DNA from: JBBEDS01 sp040881175
GTDB taxonomy: Bacteria; Patescibacteriota; Minisyncoccia; 2-02-FULL-40-12; IGHO2-01-FULL-4-A
DNA: 64,000 nt
Assembly: GCA_040881175.1 (NCBI GenBank)
Contig: JBBEDS010000014.1
Span: 1-64,000 of the forward strand
Reading direction: 5' to 3'
The notes below the pieces were generated by a model, which had not been told where the DNA came from, did not search any database, and saw only the letters and a list, made by a program, of their open reading frames with translations. Each line of letters begins with the position of its first letter. Within the stretch, counting starts at the first letter, position 1. The position numbers and the translations under genes are program-made. Positions 1 to 9,753 of this stretch are shown piece by piece.

Positions 1-69
1 GGTAGCTTAGCTGGATAAAGCGCCTCCCTGTCACGGAGGAGATCGCGGGTTCGAGTCCCGTCCGGTCCG
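1..69 (+). tRNA. tRNA-Asp (GTC), 5' end cut by window edge
   Basis: Anticodon stem CCTCC/GGAGG (23-27, 35-39) holds loop CTGTCAC with anticodon GTC at 30-32. The T arm GCGGG/CCCGT has the normal TTC loop, and the acceptor 3' strand CCGGTCC (62-68) is followed by discriminator G69, the expected Asp identity base. About five acceptor nucleotides lie before the window. CCA is not encoded. Confidence 0.95.
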
Positions 70-81
70 CATCTTTTCTCT

Positions 82-114
82 AAAAATACTGTTATTTAGA
101 CAGTATTTTTGTTT
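82..114 (+). terminator. Rho-independent terminator after tRNA-Asp
   Basis: An 11-bp inverted repeat AAAAATACTGT (82-92) / ACAGTATTTTT (100-110) with a 7-nt loop runs into a T-rich tract. The tract merges with the -35 element of the next promoter. Confidence 0.75.
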
Positions 115-141
115 GCTTACGGATAATAAAAATGATATATT
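113..141 (+). promoter_or_regulatory. Promoter for the 148-1599 pair, implies a leaderless mRNA
   Basis: TTGCTT (113-118), 17-nt spacer, TATATT (136-141) preceded by an extended -10 TG. The ATG at 148 lies 7 nt past the -10 box, so the predicted transcript starts at or next to the start codon. Confidence 0.6.
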
Positions 142-147
142 TAACCA

Positions 148-453
148 ATGAAATGGCAGGTTTATGGAGTGTGGCTATCTATGATTTTGTCTATCGTTGG
201 CCTTAGCATAATAGTCTGGAAAGTAGATCCGGCTAGTGCCTCTCCGATACTAAAAGCTTCTTTTTTTATAACCCTGTTCATATTAATCTGGAGCGTGGCT
301 ACAACAGCTATTTTCTCAATTAAACATCGGCTCGTTAAGTCACGCGCCTTAAATGAGACTGCGGATGAGATAATATTTTATGATTCATTTCTGACAGGAC
401 TTTTCATAACTACCGTTCTGATGATATTCATACTAATTAAAAGGTTTGTTTAA
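148..453 (+). CDS. Small three-helix membrane protein, unknown function
   Basis: 101 aa with three hydrophobic stretches (about residues 8-25, 36-57 and 80-97), the last ending just before a basic C-terminus (KRFV). No catalytic or binding motif is recognisable. It lies 3 nt upstream of the PheRS gene and is probably cotranscribed with it from the promoter at 113-141, but nothing links it to aminoacylation. No Shine-Dalgarno is visible, in line with a leaderless start. Confidence 0.7.
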   Translation: MKWQVYGVWLSMILSIVGLSIIVWKVDPASASPILKASFFITLFILIWSVATTAIFSIKHRLVKSRALNETADEIIFYDSFLTGLFITTVLMIFILIKRFV

Positions 454-456
454 CTA

Positions 457-1599
457 ATGGGCGAGAAAATTAAAATCGAGTTAAAAGAGGTTGGGGAGAT
501 GCTGAAATCGCTGGAGAAAAAGCATGATCCTAGCAGCGAGAGGATTAAGCGCTTTTTAAACATGCCCGACTTATCCCGTACCCCAGGCAGCCCTATTCAC
601 GAGCTGACCCAACGCATCGTGGACCTTCCTGACTTCAAAGATTTTGACATAGTCGAATCGCCGGAGATAGTTCCGGCAGATGTCAGTTTCGATCTTTTCA
701 ATTTCCCACCAGACCATCCGGCCCGCAGTAAATCTGACACCTACTATCTGGACGATGAGCACATACTCCGCACGCACACTACCGTCATGTGGTACTACTA
801 CCTCATGAATGAAAAAATTAAAGAAAAGATAAGCAAGGGGCTACCGGTGGGATCTTTATCTTATGGAAAGGTATACAGAAAGGATGAGATCGACCGTCAT
901 CACATGAATGTATTCCACCAAATGGACGGCTGGTATCTCGTACCCAGAGAACAGAAGATAATCACGATCAAAGACCTGCAGGATATATTGATTAAAATAG
1001 CTCAAACTATTTTCGGCAAAGATATTAAATATCGATTCAATGAAGATAAGTTCCCATACACCGATCCGAGTATCGAGATGGAGGTAGACAAAGGGGGGAA
1101 GTGGGTAGAGGTGCTGGGCAGTGGCGTGGTAAACGGCAAGGTACTAAAGAAACTCGGAGTAGATCCCGAAAAATACACAGGCTGGGCATTCGGTTTCGGC
1201 TTAGAACGCTTGGCGATCATCAGCATGGAACTGCCGGACATTAGGCTGCTCTGGTCAGATGACGAAAGGATAAAAAAACAGCTGCATCTGGGAAATAAAT
1301 TTGAAGAGGTCAGCAAATATCCTCCGATCACCAGGGATGTATCATTCATAGTCTCCAAAGATTTCGTACCTAATAATTACTTCGACCTGATTAGAGACCT
1401 GGGTGGCAATCTAGTGGAAGAAGTCGAGCTCTTGGACAAATATGAGAACGCGGATAAGTTCGGTAAGGATAAGATCAGCTACACGTATCGAATTGTCTAT
1501 AGGAGTAACGATAGAACTCTCACCAATGAAGAAGTAGATGCGATACAAGACAAAGTTTACAAACAAACAGCTGAGCAATTTGAGGCTGAACTAAGGTAA
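457..1599 (+). CDS. pheS: Phenylalanyl-tRNA synthetase, single-chain mitochondrial-like layout (catalytic core + FDX-ACB)
   Basis: Charges tRNA-Phe in the cytoplasm. The class II core shows the motif 2 block GKVYRKDEIDRHH with FHQMDGW (about 137-159), the substrate-pocket stretch DPSIEMEV (203-210) and motif 3 GWAFGFGLERLA (242-253). Residues about 288-380 (from YPPITRDVSF) form a ferredoxin-fold anticodon-binding domain, which in ordinary bacteria is the C-terminus of the separate beta chain PheT. There is no N-terminal coiled coil of the usual PheS kind, and no pheT follows: gyrB is next. Domain order and wording of the motifs match the monomeric mitochondrial enzyme (FARS2/MSF1), which lacks the B3/B4 editing domain. 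Length 380 aa versus about 340 for PheS and about 415-450 for the mitochondrial form. Confidence 0.9.
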   Translation: MGEKIKIELKEVGEMLKSLEKKHDPSSERIKRFLNMPDLSRTPGSPIHELTQRIVDLPDFKDFDIVESPEIVPADVSFDLFNFPPDHPARSKSDTYYLDDEHILRTHTTVMWYYYLMNEKIKEKISKGLPVGSLSYGKVYRKDEIDRHHMNVFHQMDGWYLVPREQKIITIKDLQDILIKIAQTIFGKDIKYRFNEDKFPYTDPSIEMEVDKGGKWVEVLGSGVVNGKVLKKLGVDPEKYTGWAFGFGLERLAIISMELPDIRLLWSDDERIKKQLHLGNKFEEVSKYPPITRDVSFIVSKDFVPNNYFDLIRDLGGNLVEEVELLDKYENADKFGKDKISYTYRIVYRSNDRTLTNEEVDAIQDKVYKQTAEQFEAELR

Positions 1600-1629
1600 T
1601 TTAGCGGACAAATCAAGCTCCAAAATCGC

Positions 1630-1658
1630 TTGTTTTATACTCCAAAATCTGCTAAAAT
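1630..1658 (+). promoter_or_regulatory. Promoter upstream of gyrB
   Basis: TTGTTT (1630-1635), 17-nt spacer, TAAAAT (1653-1658) preceded by TGC (extended -10). It lies just past the PheRS stop and leaves a leader of about 65 nt before gyrB. Confidence 0.6.
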
Positions 1659-1675
1659 TAAGATACAAGTAATGA

Positions 1676-3844
<2,169 letters not shown>

Positions 3845-3855
3845 CAAACAGCGGC

Positions 3856-3884
3856 TTGACTATTTACCTTTTTAGAGCTATGCT
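3856..3884 (+). promoter_or_regulatory. Promoter of secE-nusG-rplK
   Basis: TTGACT (3856-3861), 17-nt spacer, TATGCT (3879-3884). It is followed by a 50-nt leader that holds a small GC hairpin (CCCC-GCAA-GGGG, 3903-3914, then TTTT), which may act as a weak attenuator. Confidence 0.65.
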
Positions 3885-3934
3885 GGGGCCATAATCAAAT
3901 AGCCCCGCAAGGGGTTTTAAAATGGAACAAAAAC

Positions 3935-4114
3935 ATGAGTAAAGTCACGGAATTCTTAAGAGACGTAAAAATTGAGATGGCACGCGTAAGCTGGCCAACC
4001 AGAATGCAAACAGCTAGATATACGCTAGTTGTAGTTCTAGCTAGTCTTGCAATTGCCGGATTCTTGGCAGCCTGGGATTGGATCTTCGGCCAAGTGGTAA
4101 CTCGCATCATCTAA
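3935..4114 (+). CDS. secE: Preprotein translocase subunit SecE
   Basis: 59-aa protein translated directly from the sequence. It has the SecE signature: an amphipathic N-terminal helix with EMARVSWPTR (about 14-23), then a single transmembrane helix (about 30-52). SecE clamps the SecY channel in the inner membrane. Its place directly before nusG and rplK is the classical bacterial order. Length fits single-TM SecE proteins (about 60 aa). Confidence 0.93.
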   Translation: MSKVTEFLRDVKIEMARVSWPTRMQTARYTLVVVLASLAIAGFLAAWDWIFGQVVTRII

Positions 4115-4120
4115 AACTCC

Positions 4121-4666
4121 ATGCCAAAACAAGTTACAACAGGTGAAAAACGCTGGTATGCTCTGCATACCTATTCTGGTTACGAAGACAACGTAACGCG
4201 CAACCTCAAACAGCGTATTGAGTCTCTTGGATACGAAGACAAGATATTTAGCGTACTCGTTCCGAAGGAGAAAAAGATAAAGATCAAAGGCGGCAAGCGG
4301 GAAGTAATAGAAGAAAAAATATACCCTGGATATGTACTTGTTGAGATGATCGTTACCGACGACTCCTGGTATGTAGTTCGAAACACCCCGAATGTTACCG
4401 GATTCATCGGAGCAGGAGTCATACCAACCCCTTTATCTAACGAGGAGGTTGAAGGACTAATGAAAAGGATGGGCGTTGATGAGCCTAAGTATAAATTTGA
4501 CATCGGTGTCGGCGATAATGTTAAGATAGTGGACGGACCTTTCAAGGACTTTGACGGAAGAGTTTCCGAAGTGGACGAAGAAAGGGGCCGGATCAAAGTA
4601 CTGGTTACTATGTTCGGTAGGGAAACTCCAGTAGAATTGGACTTCTTCCAGGTTAAAAAACTTTAA
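4121..4666 (+). CDS. nusG: Transcription termination/antitermination factor NusG
   Basis: Binds RNA polymerase through its N-terminal NGN domain and couples it to Rho or to the ribosome through the KOW domain. 181 aa, the usual size. The NGN domain begins at [12 protein letters not shown] (about 11-22), YPGYVLVEM is conserved at about 68-76, and a KOW domain with [17 protein letters not shown] sits at about 127-145. It starts 6 nt after secE and is separated from rplK by 2 nt. Confidence 0.96.
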   Translation: MPKQVTTGEKRWYALHTYSGYEDNVTRNLKQRIESLGYEDKIFSVLVPKEKKIKIKGGKREVIEEKIYPGYVLVEMIVTDDSWYVVRNTPNVTGFIGAGVIPTPLSNEEVEGLMKRMGVDEPKYKFDIGVGDNVKIVDGPFKDFDGRVSEVDEERGRIKVLVTMFGRETPVELDFFQVKKL

Positions 4667-4668
4667 TT

Positions 4669-5091
4669 ATGGCTAAGAAAATAAAAACAATAATAAAACT
4701 GCAGATCCAAGCTGGTAAAGCTACCCCAGCACCTCCAGTTGGTACTGCTCTCGGTCCTCACGGAGTAAACATCCAGGAGTTCGTATTGAAATTCAACGAG
4801 GCAACCAAAGACAAGATGGGCGAAGTCACGCCTGTTGAGATGACCATTTACGAAGACAGGAGCTTCACATTCATCTTAAAGACACCTCCAGCCTCTTTCT
4901 TGCTACGAAAAGCAGCAGGCCTAGAGAAAGGATCAGGTGAGCCGAACAAGAAAAAAGTCGGCAAAGTTACTAAAGCCCAGGTCAGAGAAATCGCTGAAAC
5001 AAAAATGGCTGACCTGAATGCTAACGATATAGAGGCAGCTGCTAAGATAGTAGAGGGCACAGCCAGGTCTATGGGCATAGAAGTAAAATAA
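4669..5091 (+). CDS. rplK: Ribosomal protein uL11
   Basis: 140 aa, full length. Binds 23S rRNA at the GTPase-associated centre. The N-terminal [20 protein letters not shown] segment and the KTPPASFLL and C-terminal RNA-binding helices are present, ending in [10 protein letters not shown]. It lies 2 nt after nusG. In most bacteria rplA (uL1) follows directly; here a terminator and then tmk follow. Confidence 0.97.
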   Translation: MAKKIKTIIKLQIQAGKATPAPPVGTALGPHGVNIQEFVLKFNEATKDKMGEVTPVEMTIYEDRSFTFILKTPPASFLLRKAAGLEKGSGEPNKKKVGKVTKAQVREIAETKMADLNANDIEAAAKIVEGTARSMGIEVK

Positions 5092-5133
5092 CGTCAATAT
5101 TGAACGCCTCCGACAATCTCTTAAACTAGAAAG

Positions 5134-5153
5134 CAACCGTATGGTTGTTTTTT
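5134..5153 (+). terminator. Terminator after rplK
   Basis: CAACC (5134-5138), GTAT loop, GGTTG (5143-5147), then six T. Short stem, but correctly placed after the secE-nusG-rplK operon. Confidence 0.65.
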
Positions 5154-5176
5154 AGTAACTTAACAAGGAGGGAGAC

Positions 5177-5878
5177 ATGATCCCAAACCCTTACCCGGGT
5201 TCTTTCTTTGTCTTTGAGGGTATCGATGGTTGCGGCAAATCTCTGCAAGTAGCCAAAGTCGACGAATGGTTAAACGGGCTAGAAGTTACCGAGAGAAATC
5301 GCTTAGGTTTAAGCTTCGGCCGCCGGAAACCGGAGGTCATAAGGACTAAGGAGCCGGTCAAAGACAGCTTCTGGGGAAAGCTGATCTATAAAGACCTCTT
5401 TGATACGAAGCTGTCGGCCCTACACATTGCCAACCCATTCGGTTTCCAAACCTGGTATGCCTCCAACAGCAAAGACCATCTTAGCCAAACAATTAAGCCC
5501 GCGCTGCAACTAAACAACATTGTCCTGTCCGACCGTTTTCGACCATCAATGGTCTACGGTGCGGCAAGCTTTGAGGATATCGCAAGATTCATGATGATGA
5601 ACATGGCTGTCATTGGAGAAGATTTCATCTGGCCGGACCTAATCTTCATCTTTGATGTCAGCCCCGAAACCTCACTTGAACGCCTATTTCAAAAGGGCAC
5701 CAAATTAGATGGCTTTGAAGAGCATAGCAGCTTTATGCGAAGAGTCAGAGACAACTATCTCTACTTCGCAGAGCATTACGAAAACTGCCATGTAATTAAC
5801 GCCGAGCGCTCTCCCGAAGAAGTATTCGAGGAGGTCAAAGGCCACATTACTCGACTCTTGGAATCTAAAACCTCATAG
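5177..5878 (+). CDS. tmk: Thymidylate kinase family protein
   Basis: Phosphorylates dTMP to dTDP. The P-loop EGIDGCGKS lies near residues 14-22, the DRF motif (LSDRFRPS) near 115-122, and a lid-like Arg-rich segment (FMRRVRDNY) near 195-203. At 233 aa it is somewhat longer than typical Tmk (about 205-215), with extra sequence after the P-loop. A strong Shine-Dalgarno (AAGGAGGG, 5164-5171) precedes the ATG, unlike most genes here. Its neighbour is a ThyX-like protein, so the two probably form a thymidylate supply module. A related deoxynucleoside kinase cannot be excluded. Confidence 0.85.
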   Translation: MIPNPYPGSFFVFEGIDGCGKSLQVAKVDEWLNGLEVTERNRLGLSFGRRKPEVIRTKEPVKDSFWGKLIYKDLFDTKLSALHIANPFGFQTWYASNSKDHLSQTIKPALQLNNIVLSDRFRPSMVYGAASFEDIARFMMMNMAVIGEDFIWPDLIFIFDVSPETSLERLFQKGTKLDGFEEHSSFMRRVRDNYLYFAEHYENCHVINAERSPEEVFEEVKGHITRLLESKTS

Positions 5879-5905
5879 TCCCTTAACTGGGACTTTTTCT
5901 TTTTG
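5877..5905 (+). terminator. Terminator after tmk
   Basis: AGTCCC (5877-5882) / GGGACT (5889-5894) with a 6-nt loop followed by two T-runs. It overlaps the tmk stop codon by two bases. Confidence 0.75.
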
Positions 5906-5931
5906 ACCGCACGCCTAATTTTTGATATTTT
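5903..5931 (+). promoter_or_regulatory. Promoter of the ThyX-like gene
   Basis: TTGACC (5903-5908), 17-nt spacer, TATTTT (5926-5931). It overlaps the in-frame TTG at 5922, which argues that translation starts at the ATG at 5967 instead. Confidence 0.65.
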
Positions 5932-5966
5932 CCAGACACGCACATTCACAATACGGAGAGAACGCT

Positions 5967-7679
5967 ATGGTTGTGTACTCAGACAAGGTGTTGGATTTGG
6001 CAAGAAAATTCGTTAATGCCTACAACGACTACAGGTTCACCATAAACGAACAGCGGGCGTTGAATTTTTTCTTCAGCAATCTCGACTTTCGGGTATTCTT
6101 TATGCACCGGTTTCCAGCGAACATCGGGGCAACTCTTCTGGCCATGTTCTCTAGGATCAAAAACCCAAGAGGAATCCGCGGCTTATTCGTCGACAGCTTC
6201 CTGCCTCAATTCCTTGCAACTGGCCTACCGGAAGTTGAGAAAGAATTCGGAGGCAATGAAGTAGCTTTTCTCAAAGCGAGAGGGATTACCTCCTTGGACC
6301 AGTTCATAAACTACTCAGCAGACTCCGCTATGCTCTTCCAAGAATTTTATGATGGCATGGGCGGAGCTCACGCCATCTACTTTAAGGAATTTGCCGAATC
6401 TAAGAAAGCTAAGAAATTCTTGACCATGTGGCTGGATAAATACGGACATAACTCAATAGCCCGCGTGGGCAGTCTCTGGGTATGCTTTGAGGGAATATCT
6501 ATCTTAGCCGCCAAGAGTCTAGAGTGGAACCGACCAGGCAGCGGATTTATCGAATTAAGCACGCGCTATGTCGATATGTCCGGTAAAGGCTGCTATCCGG
6601 TAGAGCTAGAGCTTGAAGCAGGGTGGGGAGTGCCTCCTCAAGGGATACTCCAGCAAAACGAATTCAGTTTCTCATGTTACGGACAACTAGCTGGCAACAA
6701 TTTTGACGGCATGCTACCCAGTTACCTACGCAAAAAGTTCGGTCACCTATTCGACAGCGCACTCAAAGACCTTGAGTCTGGCGTAATCGGGGAGACTTGC
6801 GATGTACTCGGCAATCTACTACCGACATCTACTCTGACCTCTGTCGGTGTGAGCGTCAGCGGGGAAGCATTCCCTGCAATGCTAAGGCATCTTCTTCTGG
6901 ATAATACTCCGGAGAATATCGCTCTAGTCGAGCTAACAGTCAAAGAATCTAAAAAAGTCGGCGCTGATCAATTCGCAAGACACTATGAACCGACGGAATG
7001 GGAGGTATTCGCCCGACCATACGTTCCCATGTCTGAGTTTTCGTCTCTGGCTCTCGAAAGTTGCCCCGTTGTTAAACAGCTAATACCAGAAATATTGAGA
7101 ATGAACAACCATTCTGTGGCTGAGCAATTCGTGAAAATGGTCACTGGCATAAAACGTGGGGAATTCGACAAACTTCCCCGATCATTTGAGCTAATGGTTA
7201 GCCCTACCTTCTTGGGGATAATGAGCTTCAGAGGTTGGCGAGATCTGCAACGCCAAGGATTGTGTACGCATATGCGGACACTGCTTGCGCCAAGTCTTGG
7301 CTTCTACTCTTACGACAAGCTCGCCGGTGACGGACCTTCGTCATCGTTCCTTAGTGATTCTTTTGATCGTGTTGCCAGCTCCAACTGGGCACTGTACAAC
7401 GGCATGCTCGATAGCGGAGTCCCGCCAATTCTAGCCCAGTATCCGATGGCACTCGGTCACAACATTGGATTTGTTGTTGGAGCCAATCTGCGCCAGTGGG
7501 AGTTCTGTAACTGGCAGAGGACTAAGTTCTCGGTCAACCATGAGGTCCGGCAAGTTTTTCTTGCCGTAGAAAACTCGCTTCGCGACGTCTTGCCCTGGTG
7601 GCAACATGTTTCCAGAGCAGATACTACTCCGGCATACGTTTTCGCCCGTGGTGAAAGTGGAGTGCCGCTTCTTACATAA
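5967..7679 (+). CDS. Double ThyX-like protein (probable flavin-dependent thymidylate synthase homologue)
   Basis: 570 aa, about twice a normal ThyX (about 220-250 aa), with two ThyX-like halves. The first half shows GHNSIARVGSLWVCFEGIS and then WNRPGSGFIELSTRYV, where canonical ThyX has RHR..S..E.S.RY: the RHR is degraded to WNR, but E, S, R and Y remain. The second half has NNHSVAEQF, then FRGWRDLQRQGLCTHMR, resembling RDLQRHR. ThyX converts dUMP to dTMP using FAD and methylene-tetrahydrofolate. The tmk gene next door supports a thymidylate role; the altered signatures mean activity is uncertain. Start chosen at ATG 5967 because GGAG (5955-5958) is well spaced and the upstream TTG lies in the -10 box. 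Confidence 0.75.
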   Translation: MVVYSDKVLDLARKFVNAYNDYRFTINEQRALNFFFSNLDFRVFFMHRFPANIGATLLAMFSRIKNPRGIRGLFVDSFLPQFLATGLPEVEKEFGGNEVAFLKARGITSLDQFINYSADSAMLFQEFYDGMGGAHAIYFKEFAESKKAKKFLTMWLDKYGHNSIARVGSLWVCFEGISILAAKSLEWNRPGSGFIELSTRYVDMSGKGCYPVELELEAGWGVPPQGILQQNEFSFSCYGQLAGNNFDGMLPSYLRKKFGHLFDSALKDLESGVIGETCDVLGNLLPTSTLTSVGVSVSGEAFPAMLRHLLLDNTPENIALVELTVKESKKVGADQFARHYEPTEWEVFARPYVPMSEFSSLALESCPVVKQLIPEILRMNNHSVAEQFVKMVTGIKRGEFDKLPRSFELMVSPTFLGIMSFRGWRDLQRQGLCTHMRTLLAPSLGFYSYDKLAGDGPSSSFLSDSFDRVASSNWALYNGMLDSGVPPILAQYPMALGHNIGFVVGANLRQWEFCNWQRTKFSVNHEVRQVFLAVENSLRDVLPWWQHVSRADTTPAYVFARGESGVPLLT

Positions 7680-7700
7680 GAGCCCTAACGGGCTTTTTTT
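7680..7700 (+). terminator. Terminator after the ThyX-like gene
   Basis: AGCCC-TAAC-GGGCT (7681-7694) followed by seven or more T. Confidence 0.85.
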
Positions 7701-7713
7701 ATTGTTAAAATAG

Positions 7714-7722
7714 TGATAAATT
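7714..7722 (+). promoter_or_regulatory. Extended -10 promoter of gatB
   Basis: TGA-TAAATT (7714-7722). The ATG at 7730 falls where transcription would start, giving a leaderless gatB. No good -35 is seen; the terminator T-run occupies that position. Confidence 0.4.
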
Positions 7723-7729
7723 GAAGCAT

Positions 7730-9241
7730 ATGGCGCATGAATACGAGCCAACAATAGGGTTAGAAATACATTCTGAGCTAAAAACCAAAACAAAGATGTT
7801 TTGCGATTCAGCTAACGATCCGGACGAGAAGCATCCGAATATTAACGTCTGCCCGGTCTGCATGGGACACCCTGGCACTCTGCCTGTCATTAACGAAGAA
7901 GCGATAAACAAGCTTCTGCGCGTAGGCTTAGCGCTAGGCTGCAAAGTGTCCGAATTCTCAAAATTCGATCGAAAGAACTACTTCTACCCAGACCTGCCCA
8001 AAGGTTATCAGATATCCCAATATGATTTACCGCTTTGCCACGACGGTGAACTTGATATCGGTACAAAGAAAATACGAATTGAGAGGATACACATTGAAGA
8101 GGACACCGGGAGACTGCTCCACCCGGAAGGAAAAAACTATACTCTAGTAGACTACAACAGGGCAGGCATTCCTCTGATGGAGCTCGTAACCAAACCCGAC
8201 CTGACCTCGGGAAAAGAGATAGAGGAATTTGCTAAAAATCTGCAGTTAATATTGCGCTACCTTGGAGCATCCGACGCCGATATGGAAAAGGGGCAGATGA
8301 GAGTAGAGGTCAATGTATCCGTAAAGAAAAAAGGCGCTAAAGAGCTGGGGACTAAAGTAGAACTAAAGAATATTAACTCCATAAAGGCAGCGGCAGCAGC
8401 CACTGATTTCGAAATCAAAAGACAGGCCGAAGTTCTTGAAGACGGCAAAAAAGTAGTACAAGAGACTAGGGGCTGGGATGACAAAAAAGAGCAGACATTC
8501 AGTCAGAGGATAAAAGAGGGTTCCGCTGATTACAGATATTTTCCCGAGCCAGACCTGCCTCCGATGAGATTCTCCAGGGACGAGACTGAAGAGATTCGCT
8601 TGGGTTTGCCCGAGCTACCGACTCAAAGACGTGAAAGATTTAAAAAACAATACGGTCTGACCGACCCCCAAGTACAAGTTTTCACAATAGCCAAACACTT
8701 GGGAGATTACTACGAGAAAGTGGCTAGCGAATTAGATGTCGCAGCGAATATAGAGCATAGGTCCCAGGACATGAAAGAAGAGGATGTTGCGAATGAAGAT
8801 CATATGCCAGGAAAACTACACTCTCTTGCAGCCAACTACATAATTACTGAGTTTCCACCGCTTCTGAATATGAAGGGCACGGAGATAGATGACATCGAGG
8901 GACTCAGGATAGAGCCTGAGGCATTTGCCGAGCTCATGGTAATGCTTTTCCACAATAGACTATCTTCAACCGGAGGAAAGGCAGTACTCAAAAAGATGGC
9001 TGAAACTGGTCTACATCCTGAGCAAATAGTCAGGGACCTCAATATGGGCCAGGTTTCTGACACTTCTGAGCTAGAAAAGTTTGTAGATGAAGCTATTGCC
9101 AAAAATCCAAAAGCAGTAGAAGATTATAAAAAGGGTAAATTAGAAAGTATTAAATTTTTAACTGGCCAGGTAATGGCCCAAACCCGAGGAAAAGCTAATC
9201 CGCAGGTTGTAGGGCAGCTACTTGAGCAAAAATTAAAATGA
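7730..9241 (+). CDS. gatB: Asp-tRNA(Asn)/Glu-tRNA(Gln) amidotransferase subunit B
   Basis: tRNA-binding and kinase-like subunit of GatCAB, which converts misacylated Glu-tRNA(Gln) (and Asp-tRNA(Asn)) to the correct amide form. Signature stretches are GLEIHSELKTKTKMFC at the N-terminus, PVCMGHPGTLPV, the DYNRAGIPLMELVTKPD block, and the YRYFPEPDLPP motif. The C-terminal YqeY-like tail domain (from about 400) ends in RGKANPQVVGQLLEQKL. Start set at ATG 7730 rather than the TTG three codons earlier, because AHEYEPTIGLE is the normal N-terminus. gatA and gatC are not in the window. Confidence 0.95.
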   Translation: MAHEYEPTIGLEIHSELKTKTKMFCDSANDPDEKHPNINVCPVCMGHPGTLPVINEEAINKLLRVGLALGCKVSEFSKFDRKNYFYPDLPKGYQISQYDLPLCHDGELDIGTKKIRIERIHIEEDTGRLLHPEGKNYTLVDYNRAGIPLMELVTKPDLTSGKEIEEFAKNLQLILRYLGASDADMEKGQMRVEVNVSVKKKGAKELGTKVELKNINSIKAAAAATDFEIKRQAEVLEDGKKVVQETRGWDDKKEQTFSQRIKEGSADYRYFPEPDLPPMRFSRDETEEIRLGLPELPTQRRERFKKQYGLTDPQVQVFTIAKHLGDYYEKVASELDVAANIEHRSQDMKEEDVANEDHMPGKLHSLAANYIITEFPPLLNMKGTEIDDIEGLRIEPEAFAELMVMLFHNRLSSTGGKAVLKKMAETGLHPEQIVRDLNMGQVSDTSELEKFVDEAIAKNPKAVEDYKKGKLESIKFLTGQVMAQTRGKANPQVVGQLLEQKLK

Positions 9242-9504
9242 GTTTTTGGGAAAAATTGACCGGCAAAAAGTCAGAGAAAAGTACAGACAACATACATAGA
9301 GAACTAGAGAATGAAGCTAGCAATCTTATGGTCCAGATAAGAGAGCTGCAACAGAAAATCGACTCAGGTGAGATGGATCCAAACCTCCAGAAAAATGTCG
9401 AAAGAATGAAAGAAGAGTTACAAGGCCTGAGAGAAAAACAGTCACTATTAATGGAGAAGGAGAGGCATGATGAGGAAAATGCCGATGAGAAAATGGCTGC
9501 CTAG
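9238..9504 (+). CDS. Coiled-coil hypothetical protein, cotranscribed with gatB
   Basis: 88 aa, starting in a 4-base ATGA overlap with gatB, so translationally coupled. After an aromatic/basic N-terminus (SFWEKLTGKK) nearly the whole chain is a charged heptad-rich helix (about 20-85). No known domain is recognised. The next gene has the same design (short aromatic N-terminus then Glu/Lys coiled coil), so they may be related or act together. Confidence 0.6.
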   Translation: MSFWEKLTGKKSEKSTDNIHRELENEASNLMVQIRELQQKIDSGEMDPNLQKNVERMKEELQGLREKQSLLMEKERHDEENADEKMAA

Positions 9505-9525
9505 AAAAACACCGAACACCCGAAT

Positions 9526-9753
9526 ATGTTTGAGAAGTTTTCAAAACAAGAGCAAGCGCCTACTCCCGAAGAACAGAGGGCGGAGTTAGAGAAAAAGATA
9601 CAGCGTCTTGAAGACTGGAAGGTAGAGGTTGAGCAGGGAATGGAGATGGAAGCGCATCGCGAAGATGCAGAAAGGCTAGAAGATATAAAGGGCAAGATAG
9701 AAGACGCGAAGAACGAGCTAGCTAAGCTTGAGGAAATGCCGAAAGCAGCTTAA
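9526..9753 (+). CDS. Small coiled-coil hypothetical protein
   Basis: 75 aa; N-terminus MFEKFSKQEQ followed by a continuous Glu/Lys-rich helix (about 16-72). Its last 32 nt overlap the 3' end of miaA on the other strand, a convergent overlap. The function is unknown. Similar composition and position to the preceding gene suggest a common origin or a shared structural role. Confidence 0.55.
   Translation: MFEKFSKQEQAPTPEEQRAELEKKIQRLEDWKVEVEQGMEMEAHREDAERLEDIKGKIEDAKNELAKLEEMPKAA

Noticed and set aside
5922..5966. Upstream TTG start for the ThyX-like gene
   Set aside because: It falls inside the -10 box, and ATG 5967 has a spaced GGAG.
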